Assembly (NCBI RefSeq): GCF_024166365.1
Contig: NC_064822.1
Location: 104,032,823-104,096,822, forward strand
Origin: Elephas maximus indicus
Lineage: Eukaryota > Chordata > Mammalia > Proboscidea > Elephantidae
Direction: 5' to 3'
Length of the DNA stretch: 64,000 nt
The notes beneath the pieces are model-generated. The model made no database searches. It was not told the DNA's origin and worked only from the letters and a program-made list of their open reading frames with translations. The position numbers and the translations under genes are program-made. The stretch's first letter is position 1, and each line of letters opens with the position of its first letter. Positions 34,647-47,769 of this stretch are shown here, piece after piece.

Positions 34647-35086
34647 GCAGGAAATGCCCAGCCTACTTCAGGAACAAAGGAGGCCTCAGTGACAATACAA
34701 GTGTGACAATTGGAAAATACAATAAGGGCCCATGGCCAACTCCCCCTTCCCCCTAGAGACATACTAAATGTGAAAAGGGAGTGTATGTCATTACATGCCA
34801 TGGTCCCAGCATCAGGGCTAGCACTTTTCCAGCTAACCCAGCCATGGAACAAAGCCCAGGGAAAGTCTCTGGTTCATGGCTAACAGCTCAGGAATAGGGA
34901 TAGAATATGGGAACATATTGAGAATGAGACTATCAGAATCAGATATTACCTGGATCCAGAGACTTCCGGCTTAAGGAAAATGGGGAACTTGAAAAGCATG
35001 TATGACAACATCTAGCTATCTTATAGGTCATTATCAGGGCCCCCATTCCAACCTCCACTACCACTAACCAACCACATACTACATTG

Positions 35087-35252
35087 GAGTCCTGGTTGTG
35101 TAGTGGTTAAGAGCTACGGCTGCTAACCAAAAGGTCAGCAGTTCAAATCCAACAGCCACTCCTTGGAAACCCATGGGGCAGTTCTACTCTGTTCTATAGG
35201 GTCACTATGAGTTGGAATTGACTCGATGGCAATGAGTGCGGTGGTGACGTTG
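35087..35252 (+). mobile_element. AfroSINE
   Basis: 'ggagtcctggttgtgtagtggttaagagctacggctgctaaccaaaagg' to 'gagttggaattgactcgatggcaatgag'. A fairly young-looking copy 0.7 kb upstream of LALBA. Confidence 0.92.
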
Positions 35253-36385
35253 GCATTGATTAAAACATTATGTAAATTCAAGACTAATAATGGGAAACTG
35301 ATTTGTTCATGGGTAGAGGAGCTTGTAGACAGTCTCAGAGTTGGTCACAGAAGGTTAGAAAAAGGGTGACCCAAGCCAGTGAGAAGAAAAACTCCTTTAA
35401 GATTGGACTTTAAGCACTTTAAGATAGGATCATGATATATCTGGAGCCTATAGAAGTTTCTGAACCTGAGCTTCAAGGTTAGTGCCCCCTGAGAAGGTAG
35501 AGTTAAAGGGACACTAGTTGCTGAATAATTTCTTTAACCTACCAGCATTAAGCTTCATGTCATGGTGCCAGTAGCCATCAGCCTCCTTCATGCCAGGGTT
35601 TGTTCTTTTTATCCCAATTCCTAAACCTGATTTCTTTTACTGCAATGTGTACCTATCTCAACCAAACTAATTAAGACTTCCAAAGTGAAGGTTTTCCAAA
35701 CTGGTATCTTCCACTTCTCTTCAGAGTCACAGCAAACTCCTCTCTGTTTAATCCCTTCTTTTTGGTTATACCGTGAATAACCAGTATGTGATGTGGCATG
35801 AGCAAAACTAGTGTGGAGGATCTCAGTGTGCCGAGAAGATGAGCAGAAAGTCCTGAGAGCAAAGAAATAGATGTTCATATACACAGTAAAAGTGTTGCCA
35901 CTGGCTGCATTTCTCCTCCATTCCACATAGAGACACTGGAAAGGTGCACAAAGGACAGGGGTAGAAACTCCATCACACTTAGTAAGCTTTGTTGAGAATA
36001 TGGTTGAGGATGGGAGGATGAGCTTGACAGATAAAAGAAGCAAGTCCTGAGACTTAGTCTTTTCAGTAGCAGAGTGTTGTGTAAAATGCCTCCTTCCCTG
36101 GACTGTGGACTAAGTACCTATGATAGAGTAATATGATGGTCCAGGGTCTCAAGAATCACAGGGACTTTCTCCACTTCCACCGAAGTTGAGACCTATGGCA
36201 GAAGACTGTTTGCCTATCCTTTGGTTGTAACTCTGCCCTTCCCTACAGGCAATGAAAGGCAGCATCCAGGTCAAGAATCACAACCAAGTGCAGAGAAGAA
36301 AATAAATGTGCTTTGAGTAAGAGGAATCATTATTTCCCTAGAAATGTTTGTAAAATGGGATATCTGGGAGTCATCTGAAAAAAAG
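35253..36385. other. Noncoding stretch, no gene seen
   Basis: A 140-codon minus-strand frame (35621-36043) has no recognisable domain and overlaps another open frame, which suggests chance. No repeat could be named. Confidence 0.4.
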
Positions 36386-36394
36386 GACAAAAAA

Positions 36395-36548
36395 ACAAAA
36401 CAAAACCTGTTGCCGATTCCGACTCACAGTGACCCTATATGACAAAGTACTACCGCCCTATGGCATTTCCAAGGAGCAACTGGTATTCAAACCGACAACA
36501 TTTTGGTTAGCAGCTAATCTTTTAACCACTCTACCATCAGGGCTCCTG
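36395..36548 (-). mobile_element. AfroSINE
   Basis: Minus-strand copy: tail 'gttgccgattccgactcacagtgacc' on the left, head 'accactctaccatcagggctcct' on the right. Confidence 0.9.
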
Positions 36549-36559
36549 AAAAAAAAAAA

Positions 36560-37429
36560 AAAGGATAAAAGGTTCTACTGGGTTTAGTAGGAACAATTAC
36601 AACATTCAGAGAAAGACGTAGATTCTTGAAGATGGCCCAAAGAACAACAAGCAATGATCACAGCACTGAAAGAGGAAGTGTACATGAAGACGTGAGCACA
36701 GCTAGTAGAAGAAAGCACCTGCCAAAATCTGCCTGTCCAGATAGGTTTAGTTATGTCACTCTGCATGGAAGCTATGATCTTATGATCTGAATCAAGGCGA
36801 TGAAGGGGTGTTTACAGTGCACTTTCCTGGATTTTTCAGAAATACACTAGGAATCTGTGTTCCTTCTCTCAGGCACTATGGTGAAAATCAGGGTTTCTCA
36901 GATCAGGAGTCATCATTTTCAAGGAGCTCTAAAGATCAAGGAATGAGGAGCATTTGCTTCAAAACACAGTTGGCAGTGGTTTTCCGAAATTGTGGTTTGT
37001 AGGTAAGTGGTAGTTTACAAAGAGAGTCCAGGGCTAGCTTTTAGGGAACACCCTTAAGGCCCACAATAATATTGATCATTACTTCTCATAGGTAATATCC
37101 TTATCTTGGTCAGCTTCCTCCTATAATTCAGGTAAATTATCACTAGGTAGACAATGAAGCTAGACCCTGGACGTCAACATTTCAGGCAAATGTTTAATTG
37201 AATTAGAGAATTAATTAAAGCAATTAAGATTTGAAGAGAGAATGCTTCCTACTGGCATTTTCCTTTTTTGGCTGCTTGAGTAAAAGTTCTTGCAAAGTCA
37301 CTTTACCTTATGGATTCACATCCTATATCCACACCGAAGACCTACTCTCAATTTATATGGGATTGTCTTGAATTGCTGTATTTCTTTAACTGTTTTTATG
37401 GATAAATGAACCATTGATTCTTTTTTTGT
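36560..37429. other. Noncoding stretch, no gene seen
   Basis: No frame longer than 64 codons and no repeat recognised. Confidence 0.4.
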
Positions 37430-37440
37430 GAATTAAGAAT

Positions 37441-40283
37441 TCTTGTTGTTATTAAGTGCCATTGATTCGGCTCCTACTCATAGTGACCCTACGTACTAGA
37501 GAACAAAACACTCGCCAGGGCAGGACTGCACCATCCTCACAATCATTGTTATGCTTGAGCCCGCTGGTGGAGCTACTGTGTCAATACATCTCACTGAGGG
37601 TCTTCCTCTTTTAAGCTGACTCTGTACTTTACCAAGCATGATGTCCTTCTCCAGGAACTGATCCCTCCTGATAACATGTCCAAAGTATGTAAGATGTAGT
37701 CTCCCCATCCTTTCTTCTTAGGAGCATTATGGTTTTACTCCTTCCAAGACAGATTTGTTCATTCTTTTGGCAGTCCACAATTCAAAGATATCAATTCTTC
37801 TTTGGTCTTCCCTATTCATTGCCCAGCTTTCACATGCGTATGATGCAATCAAAAATACCATTGCTTGGGTCAGGCGCACCGTAGTCTTCAAGGTGACATC
37901 TTACTTTTCAACACTTTAAAGAGGTCTTTTGCAGCCGATTTGCCCAATGCAATGCATCCTTTGATTTCTTGGCTGCTCCTTCCATGGGTGTTGATTGTGG
38001 ATCCAAGTAAAATGAAATCCTTGACAACTTCAATCTTTTCTCCATTATGATGACGTTATCTATTGGTCCAGTTGTCAGAATTTTTATTTTCTTTAAGTTG
38101 AGGTGTAACCCATACTGAAGGCTGTGATCTTTGATCTTTCTCAGGAAGTGTTCCAAGTCCTCTTCACTTTCAGCAAGCAAGGCTGTGTCATCTGCAGAAC
38201 ACAGGTTGTTAATGAGTCTTCCTCCAATCCTGATGCTATGTTCCTCTTCATACAGTCCAGCTTCTTGGATTGTTTTCTCAGCATACAGATTGAATAGGTA
38301 TGGTGAAAGGATATAAACCTGAAGCACAGCCTTTCTGACTTTAAACCACACAGTATCCCCTTGTTCTGTTCAAACAACTGCCTCTTGATCTATGTACATG
38401 TTCCTCATGAGTGCTCTGGAATTCACATTCTTCACAATGTTATCCATAATTTGTTATGATCCACACAGCCGAATGCCTTTGCATAGTCAATAAAACACAG
38501 GTAAACATCCTTCTGGTATTCTTTGCTTTCAGCCAGGATCCATCTGACATGTGCAATGAAACCCCTGGTTCCACATCTTCTACTGAATCTGGCCTGAATT
38601 TCTGGCTTTCCCTTTAGATATATTGCTGCAGCCGTTTTTGAATGATCTTTGGCAAAATTTTACTTGCATGTTATATTAGTGATATTGTTCAACAATTTCT
38701 GCATTCAGTTGGATCACCTTTCTTGGGAATAGGCATAAATATGGATCTCTTCCAGTCAGTTGGCTAGGTAGCTGTCTTCCAAATTTCTTGGCATAGACAC
38801 GTGAGCACTTCCAGTGCTGCAACTGTTTGTTGAAACATCTCAATTTACATCCCGTCAGATCCTGGAGCCTTGTTTTTCACCAATGCCTTCAGTGCAGCTT
38901 GGTCTTCTTCCTTCAGTACCATCAGTTCCTGATCATATGCTACCTCCTGAAATGGCTGGACATCAACCAATTCTTTTTGGCATAATGACTCTGTGCATTC
39001 CTTCCATTTTCTTTTGATGTGTCTTTCCTCGTTTAATATTTTCCCCGTAGAATCCCTCAGTATTGCACCTCAAGGCTTGAATTTTTCCTTCAGTTCTTTC
39101 AGCTTGAGAAATGCCGAAAATGCTCTTCCCTTTTGGTTTTCTGTCTCTAGCTCTTTGCACATGTCATTATAATACTTTGGGGACCTTCCTTTGCTGATGT
39201 GGCACGACTCAAAATGAGAAGAAACAGCTGCAAACATCCATTAATAATCGGAGTCAGGAGTGTACAAAGTATGAATCTAGGAAAATTGGAAATCATCAAA
39301 AAATGAAATGGAGTGCATAAATACCAATATCCTAGGCATTAGTGAGCTGAAATGGACTGGTATTGGCCATTCTGAATTAGACAATCATATTTTTTTATGG
39401 TCTTCTATGCCTGGAATGACAACTTGAAGAGGAATGGCATTGCATTCATTGTCAAAAAGAACATTTCAAGATCTATCCTGAAGTATAACACTGTCAATGA
39501 TAGGAAAATATCCATACGCCTACAAGGAAGACCAGTTAATATGACTATTATTCAAATTTATGCACCAACCACTAAGGCCACAGATGAAGAGACTGAAGAT
39601 TTTTACCAGCTTCTGCAGTCTGAAATTGATCAAACATGCAATCAGGATGCTTTGATAATTACTGGTGACTGGAATTCGAAAGCTGGAAACAAAGAAGGCT
39701 CAGTAGTTGGAACATACAGCCTTGGCGATAGAAATGATGCTGGAGATCGCATGATAGAATTTTGCAAGACCGACAACTCCTTCATTGCAAATACCTCTTT
39801 TCACCAACATGAACAGGGACTATACACATGGACCTCACCAGATGGAATACACAGGAATCAAATCGACTACATCTGTGGAAAGAGACGATGGAAAAGCTCA
39901 ATATCATCAGTCAGAACAAAGCCAGGGGCCGACTGTGGATCAGATTATCAGTTGCCCACATGCAAGTTCAAGTTGAAACTGAAGAAAATTAGAACAATTC
40001 CATGAGAGCCAAAGTAGACCTTGAGTACATCCCACCTAAATTTAGAGACCATCTCAAGAATAGATTTGACGTGTTGAACACTGATGACCGAAGACCAGAG
40101 GAGTTGTGGAATGACATCAAGGACATCATACATGAAGAAAGCAAGAGGTCATTAAAAAGACAGAAAAGACCAAAATGGATGTCATAAGAAACTCTGAAAC
40201 TTGCTCTTTAACGTCGAGCAGCTAAAGTAAATGCAAGAACTGAAGTAAGAGAACTGAACAGAAGATTTCAAAGGGTGGCTTGA
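37441..40283 (-). mobile_element. RTE LINE with 5' inversion (twin-priming structure)
   Basis: Bases 37441-39178 are RTE on the minus strand, from the 3' end up to a point in the middle of the element ('aagtattataatgacatgtgc'). Bases 39179-40280 are the 5' portion on the plus strand: the endonuclease frame 39397-40005 with VNMTIIQIYAPTT and ITGDWNSKAGN, ending at 'gaacagaagatttcaaaggg'. The two breakpoints are about 20 bp apart in the intact copy at 5055-8301, so the two arms are adjacent halves of one LINE. Flanking 11-bp repeats GAATTAAGAAT (37430-37440) and GAATTGAGAAT (40284-40294) differ at one position and mark a single insertion. The copy is 5' truncated and both arms have broken frames. 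Confidence 0.9.
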
Positions 40284-40879
40284 GAATTGAGAATAGTATC
40301 AACAAAAAATGTAAATATACAACTGTAAATCAAAACATGCAAATGACTTTAAAATATACTAAGTAAAATTATTTTACCTTTTTAGTTGGATATCAGCTAA
40401 AATTAACTGATATCCATGTAATTATCAAGAATGCAATAGAATTTCTATGTTCATCTTGAGTTTTCATTTAAAATTTATAAAATGTATTTTTATTTTAAAA
40501 TAAACATACACATATAGTTTTACATCAACACCTTTATAAGAATCTTACACCTCATTTTTTGTTAATGTGGTACTTTTTCGTCTTTCCTTTATGGGATTTT
40601 TCCCCTCCCACTGTTCATTTCTTCCCTCCCTGCATCTTCCTGGTAATTCATGTTAAGTTAGCATATATCCATCCATACTTTTATCAGTTGCTATATTTAT
40701 GCATATAACTACAGCTTGCTATTCATTTTGACATCTTTAATCCATCTGCAGTTCTTTCTGGGTTTCCTCTTCTGTTCAATTTGTTCTATTTGTCTCTTCT
40801 AACATAAAAACCTTATTGATTTCATTGCAGTGGGTTTTGGGTGTGTTTTGATATAAAAGCTCTCTTGTTATTTTTCTTT

Positions 40880-41480
40880 TTTAGAAGATGACTTAAAGTT
40901 TTTTATTTCAAGAAATAATTTAAACCTATAGAAAAGCTGTAAATATATTATAGTAAACATACGTACCCTTCACATAGATTCACCCACTGTCGACATTTTG
41001 CCATTTACACTCACTCACTCACTCCTATTTTTATTAAGCTGTTCTTTTTCAAAATATGCTTAACTATTCCGATTTATTTTTTCATACAAATTTTAATAAA
41101 TTTTATTTAATGTCCACCAAAAACCTGTTACAATTCAAGTTGGAATTACATACAATATACTCAAATATTTTTGGAAAATTAAATTTTTATGGTATTAAAT
41201 CATTAGTCTTACAATATGATATGCATTTTTCCTTTCTTCAGATCTCATTTTACATACTTCAGTAAGATTTTAACATACTCTTCATATAGATTCTGTGTCT
41301 TTTTTATTAAATTTCTTTTTAAATAAGTGACACTTTTTGTTGTTAATGTGAAAGATATATTTTCCCCTTTCCAAGTACTTCTAAGTAGTACAAAGAACAT
41401 GTACTTTTTTGTAAATGTGCCTTCTACATGGCCGTATCTCCAAATTATCTTATAAATTCTAGTATTAGTTTCACTAGTGT
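40880..41480 (-). mobile_element. Probable ancient L1 3' fragment
   Basis: 'ttttatttcaagaaataatttaaacctatagaaaagctgtaa' and 'cccttcacatagattcacccactgtcgacattttgccattt' are wording typical of old L1 3' ends read from the opposite strand. It is strongly decayed. Confidence 0.5.
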
Positions 41481-41584
41481 TTTGAAGTTACTGGGCGTAC
41501 AATCATATCCCCAAAGGTAGTGGGTAAGCTCTTTCTTTTAGTTCTTTGACTTCTAAGCAAGTAGAAACTACCAGAAAAGCTGTC

Positions 41585-42223
41585 TGCCTCTGTCATGGCT
41601 CAGTGCATGAAGTAATTAACAACAACAGTAGAAATAACATTCTCCCCTAAGAACATAAAACCTGTTCTCACTCAGATCTGAAGGTCATGTTTGCATAAAC
41701 CCATTCAGTCATAGAAATTCCAGGCTGAGAAAGTAAATTAAAATGGGACAAGAAAGAAGCACATGCAAATCCTCCTTGAAGTTCCCCAAAAATGCTCACA
41801 GATTAAGTTAATCAAATATGAGCTCAGAAAAAGAAAAAAATGCCAAATACACAAGTAAATAAGCCATCATGAGTGCAAGTCAGTAGAAACATCTGCCCTC
41901 AGCTAAAGAGAACCACTTCGTCCAAGGTCTCAGTCACTTTCCAGGAGCAGTCCACATCCAATGACTGGTTCATGTGAGGTAGAAAGGCTCTGCCCCTTTG
42001 CCTCCATAAATGACAACTCTTCAGGGCCATCCAAACTCCAGGGTCTGTGTGGAATCAGCTAAAGCCTTTGTTACAACTGCATCACAATTCAATTTCTCTT
42101 TATGGCTGATCCAGCTTTATTCAATCCTCCACAGATGTTGAGCCCAAAAGCATTCTTCAATAAACTTCCTACATGCAAATCTCCATCTCAGTGTCTGTTA
42201 CCCAGGGAGCCTGACCTGAAACA
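41585..42223 (+). mobile_element. ERV-L type LTR (MLT2-like), fossil
   Basis: The 3' part 'ttcaataaacttcctacatgcaaatctccatctcagtgtctgttacccagg' and the ACA end are typical of MLT2 LTRs of the class III ERV-L group. A 'tggtgccag' primer-site-like word follows at 42225. The left boundary is approximate. It is old and decayed. Confidence 0.6.
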
Positions 42224-42539
42224 GTGGTGCCAGATGTAGCCCAAGAAAGCAGGCTCTAAAATGGAATTTAGGTATTAGATCACCCGCCATGTGGCATTAT
42301 TGGAGATAGGTGAAGAACTAATAGCCCTGGCATGCAGTAACAGTGCAATCGAAGGTTAAACTTTTTACTGTTGGGGGCTGAGATCACCATGGAAGGAATC
42401 ACTACGGAAGGGAATGCACTGAAGGGTACAGTGTCTCAGGTAGAAATAACGACTATGGAATTAGGTGTCTGTTCTTGGGGACAATCAATGCTTTAGAAAA
42501 AGACAATGGAAGACTGAATGTGATTAATTATCAGTTAAA

Positions 42540-44125
42540 GGTTATGTGTACCACTATGGACAACAATATGGCACTACCTCAAAAAGCTAGAAATAGAAAT
42601 ACCTTATGATCCAGCAATCCTGTTCCTAAGTATAGATCCTAGAGATATAAGAGCGAATAGGCATGCATACCTATGTTCATTGCTGCACTATTCACAATAG
42701 CAAAAGATGGAAACAACTTTAGTGCCCATCAACAGAAGAATAAATAAGCAAACTGTGGTACATATATACAGTGCAATACTACACAACTATAAAGAATAAT
42801 GCAGAGTACACAAAACATCTTTTAACATGGATGAATCTAGAGGACGTTATGCTGAGTGAAATACGTCATTCCCCAAAAAAAAACAGTGTATGGTCTCACT
42901 ATTATAAAAAAGCAAGAATAGATATACACAAAGAAAGCAAAGTTCTTTGATGGTTACCAGGGATGGCAGGGAGAGGGAGGAGGAATCACTTTCTAGATAG
43001 TAGACACTCGTTACTTCTGGTGATGGGAAAGACAGGACCAAATGTGGGTGAAGTTAGCACAACCTGACCAAGGTAAATAAAGACACTAAGAAGCACACAA
43101 GGGGCAATTCCGGTAAGTGCTAGAACATATACAATTTTACAACAATGGTAAAAACAACCAAAATATATGTGCATGGTTACATGGGTGGATATGGATGCAT
43201 ATATGTGCATAGAAAGGCATACATGAATAAACACACACGTGTGTATAGGTGTATCTGTAGACATATGTACATGCACATTTATGTGAGCTGCATATATATC
43301 CACATAGGAGGCACAGTTACAGAGGCTTCCTGGGCATATCCAAACAACATGCAGGATTAGTTTACTGGGTTAGAAGGCTTGGGACCACTGTCTCGGGGAA
43401 CAACTTAGTCAATTGGCATAACATAGTTCACAAAGATAGTGTTCTACGTCCTAGATTGGTGAGTAGCATCTAGAGTCTTAAAAACTTGTGAGGGACCTTC
43501 TAAGATACAACTATTAGTCTCTACTTATCTGGAGCAAGACAGAATAAATGACACCAAAGACTCAAAGAAGAAACTAGTCCACAAGACTAACAGCCCACAA
43601 AAAACACAGCCTCCTCTAACCTGAGACCAGAACTAGATGGTGCCCAGCTACCACTACTGACCATTCTGACTAGGGACCGTTCAGTAGGTAGAATGGAAGA
43701 AAAATGTAGAACAAAACACAAATTGCTAAAAAAGCCCAGACTTACTAGACAAATAGAGACTAGATGAACCTCTGAGATTATCGTCCTAAAATAAGCTTTG
43801 AACTTGGATTAAAGCTATTTCTGCAGGCCACCTTTCAGCCAAATAGTATATTATGAATTATTAAATAAACAATATCACCTACGAGTAATGTGCTGTCTTA
43901 AACAATTAACTACATGAGACCAAATGGTCAACACTTACCCAAAAGAATGATGAGACAGCAAAGAGGGGAATGGAAACTAGATCAAAGAAAACAGAACAGA
44001 CAGGATGGAAATAATGAAAATGCTGACACATTGTAAAAATTGTAACCAATGGCATGGAATAATTTGTATAAAAATTCTTAAAGGGCAACCTAATTTGCTG
44101 TGTGAACTTTCACCTAAAACATCAT
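42540..44125 (+). mobile_element. 5'-truncated L1 LINE inside the ERV-L fossil
   Basis: It starts in the last part of ORF2 ('tcaaaaagctagaaatagaaataccttatgatccagcaatcc'), runs through 'tgctgagtgaaatacgtcattcc' into a long 3' UTR ('ctgagaccagaactagatggtgcccagc') and ends 'tgaactttcacctaaaacatc'. It is older than the L1 at 14284 by appearance. Confidence 0.8.
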
Positions 44126-45594
44126 TTTTTTTTTTTTAAGTGTAAAAACATACAAAGAAACTCTTGTCTCCTGCACCCAAATGGCACAAAAAGCTGAATA
44201 TTGGCCCAGGACTTAATAATAAGCATAGAAGAGCTCCAAAGTAGGTTCAATTCTCAACCCCAGAGGGTTTGTCATTTTAAGGTCAGAGCCCCGACTGTGA
44301 AATAGTCAGAACCCGAGACACGGGGTAAGGTTTCCAGGGTCAATGCACTTAAAATCTTGAACTCCCAGATTTGCCTGAAACTTCTAGCTTTCTGATGTGG
44401 CCTTTCCTCCATCTTAATGATTAGAATCCCTCCCTTTCTTGAACACAATGCAGAAGCCTCTGCCCAGCAAGACAGCATGTGCATCTGTTAAGATCTACCC
44501 CCAACTCTCCTTCTGAACACCAGGCCAATAACTAGGATCAAATCACAACATGACCTGATTGAAGAAGTGCTGGGCCTGCTAAGACAAGAAATTGATTTTG
44601 TCCTAAAGTAGTCGCAGGATCCAGCCAACATGTACTTGCAGAAACCAGGAGAGTATACATGGGATTGGATCCTGAGGATGCTATGTCAAGGGAGCAGTAT
44701 AAAACATAAAGTTGGATGAGGGAGAATATCCATATGGGAATGTTGTCAATTGACACAGAATTTACCACCCTAGCAAAAACCCTGAGAGATGGTACTAAGG
44801 TAATGTTAGAATGACTTTTGGAAGCTGAAGAAAGTGATACCCTACACTAAGTGAACTAGAAATAACAGACCTGCAATGGCAGATGGTAGAAGAAAAGATC
44901 AAGAAGTTTAGAGGACTGGGCATGCTGAGTAGATACACTATGTAATTCTGAAAACCCACTAGATAATTATGTCCTGTGGCAGGACCTGGAGAACACTCCA
45001 TTTACCAAAGCAATAAGGAATGCATTGGTGAGATGGAGAATTGCATCATAGAGAAGCTCGCTGGTGTACTCCTCTGTAGGTCAAGGATGATGGCAGGAAA
45101 AACTGTCACCGAACTGGTCTCACTGACAATAATGGGGATGATGAAATCCCAAAATAATGGAGGCCAAGGAGCAACACTTACCATCAGAAGTAAGGTAGGT
45201 GCAATTTTTCACAATAAACTGCTAAAGAAAAGTGATAGCAAAGGGGGTCTGAGGGCTATATAGATTGTTAACAGATCATAGCATCCCTAATAAATCATGG
45301 TGTCCCTAAGGAAAAAATAGATGGAAAACCAACAAGGGTATTGCTCAAGCTGTACAATCAAAAGAAAGTAAGGAGGGATGATCAGAAAGCTGAGAATAAC
45401 TACCCTCAGTAAAAATTAGTAACTTCTTGCCCTGTTTCTGAACTTGAACCAGTTTTCAGACCTGAAACTCATTGACTAAAAGAGAGGCCAGGTGCCCAGG
45501 AAGAGGAATCCTTCAACATCATGGCACTGCCTATGCTATTGAATCTCCCCAGTCCTTCCCCAAAAGGACCTGTGGCCATTAATGAATAACCATG

Positions 45595-45690
45595 CACCAG
45601 GAAAAAGTAAATACCCAAATATTTCTAGGACTATAGAAAACCCAGGTACACCAGGTAAAAGTAAATACCCAAACATTTCTAGGACTTTTG
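45595..45690. repeat. Tandem direct repeat, 54-bp period
   Basis: 'aaaagtaaatacccaaatatttctaggact' (from 45603) recurs 54 bp later as 'aaaagtaaatacccaaacatttctaggact' with one difference. Lies within the ERV-L fossil. Confidence 0.85.
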
Positions 45691-47769
45691 AACCCAGGGT
45701 CCCATTGATACTTGGAGACCCTAATCATCACCATGGCCCCCTGTTACAGTGGGTATTTATGGTGGGCCTGGAAATAAAAGGAGTCATCACCCAGTTCCAG
45801 CTCACAGAGTGTCCACTGGATTCAAGGACATACTCAACAGTCATTCCCTGGTCACTGAGTATTTACTTTGAATGGACATACTTAGTGGTTAGCACAACAC
45901 ACTCATTGACTCGACCTATGGGGTAAAAGCTATCATATAGGTGAAGGCCAAGTAAAAGTCTCGAAATTTTCCTTCTCTGGCCAAGAAAATAAATCAAAAA
46001 CAAAATAACATCCCAAAGCCACCCTTAAAAAAAAAAAAAAGATAGTATTCCCCAATATGTTTCCATTTTTTCACCAATTTGTTTATTACAAAAACCAGAT
46101 GGATCCTACAGGATAACAGCGGACTACTCAGCCAAGTATTGTCCCACTTGCAGCTGCTGTGCCAGATGTGGTAACTTTACTAAAGCAGATTGACACGGCC
46201 TCAGGTACATGGTATGAGGTCATTGATCAGGTGAATGGATTCACTCCTATCAGAAAAGAGGAGCAGAAACAATTTGCATTCACTTGGGAGAGACAACAGA
46301 ATCTCTTGCCTTCTATTATTATATAGTCCAAATGGATCTGGACCATCTGGACATTACACAGATCATCACATTGGTCCACTATGTCAATGACATGTTGGAG
46401 ACTTGGGTAAGATATACGTATGCTCCAAAGGGTAAGAGGTACATCCTAGGAGGATTCAGAGGCATACCATATCACTAAAGTTTTTAGAAGTTCATTTGTC
46501 AGGACATGCTAAAATATTTCTTCCAAATTAAAGGACAAATTACTTCATCTTCCTCCTCCTAACTCTAAGAAGGAAACACAATGTAGGTCTCTTCAGGTTC
46601 TGAAGGCAGCATAGTCCATACTTGGAAATACTACTATGAACTATATAGCAGGTGACATAAAAGGCTGTCAGCTTTGAGTGGACACATAGCAGGAGAGGGC
46701 TCTGTAGAAGGTCCAGGTTATGGTGCAGGCAACCCTGCCACTTGAGCCATACAACCTAGTGTACCCATAGAATTAGGGCTATCAGTGATTGGAAAAGACA
46801 TTATGTGGGTTTTGACTAGTCACAATAGAAGAATCACAATGTATATCTTTAGGGTTTTGGAGTCAAGGCCTTACCATCTTCGGAGGATAATTATATATCT
46901 TTAAAAAAAAAAAAATTCTTTCTGGGCACTGGTAGAGATGAAATAGCTGACCATGTGATATCAATTAACCCTGTAGCCAGGATAGCCATCCTGAGCTGGA
47001 TTCTCTCAGCTCTACAAAGGTATAAGGTGGACAGGCCCAGCAGCAACCCATTACAGGAATCCATTTGGGACTGGGCATGAACAGGGCTAGAAGGCACAAT
47101 ATGCTGCACAAACAGATGATCCAGACCCTCATGTCATATACCACTATTGCACCAGGACCTTTCCCTCAGCTCCCAGCCATGACTATGTGGGAAGTCCATT
47201 ATAGTCAGCAGATAGGAGAAGAGAAGGACTGAGACAAGTCCGCAGAGGGGTTGGTGTGATATGTGGGTACAAGAAGAAAATAGACTGTGGCAGCACTACA
47301 GCTCCATTTGTGAATAGCCTTGAGAAAAGGTGGTAAGCAGAAAGCCTCCCAATGGGAAGAGCCTCAGGCAATGTACTTGGCCATCCATTTTGTGTAGAAA
47401 GAGAAGTGCCCCAAGGTAAGAATATATATAACTTCACTGGAAGTGGCAAATGGGTTAACTGCTTCGCCAAGGACCTGAAAGGAGAAAGATTGGAATAGGT
47501 GACAAGAAATACAAGAAGGTCACGGAAAGAATCATGAGATGGATCAAAGGGAGATGCCATGAAGCATGAGGATTTTTGCATTACATGTTAATGCCCACCA
47601 AAGAGAATTCAGCACAGAAACGGCATTAAGTAACCAAGTAACAGAATGACTAAACCTGTTCATATCAGCCAGCTTCTATCATCAGTAATCTCCGTGTGGC
47701 ATGATGATGAATGAGTGGGAGCTCATGCTATTGGGCTCATGAATAGCCTTCCTTCTTGCCACTATGGGC

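Larger units (their letters stand above)
42224..47690 (+). mobile_element. ERV-L (class III) internal region, fossil, interrupted by L1
   Basis: This is a gag-pol-like region after the LTR. Gag-like remnants lie at about 42224-42540 and 44150-45600. Reverse transcriptase remnants at about 46080-46480 have the 'hydrophobic-YVNDM' form of the polymerase motif. RNase H and connection remnants lie at about 46600-47650. The family is ERV-L by gene order and wording recalled from mammalian ERV-L polymerases. It is broken many times and no intact frame remains. A 3' LTR was not recognised. The age is probably early placental mammal or older. An L1 lies inside it at about 42540-44125. Confidence 0.6.

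Noticed and set aside
35621-36043. 140-codon minus-strand frame upstream of LALBA
   Set aside because: Another open frame overlaps it on the same strand, no motif is seen, and its composition is like the surrounding noncoding DNA.
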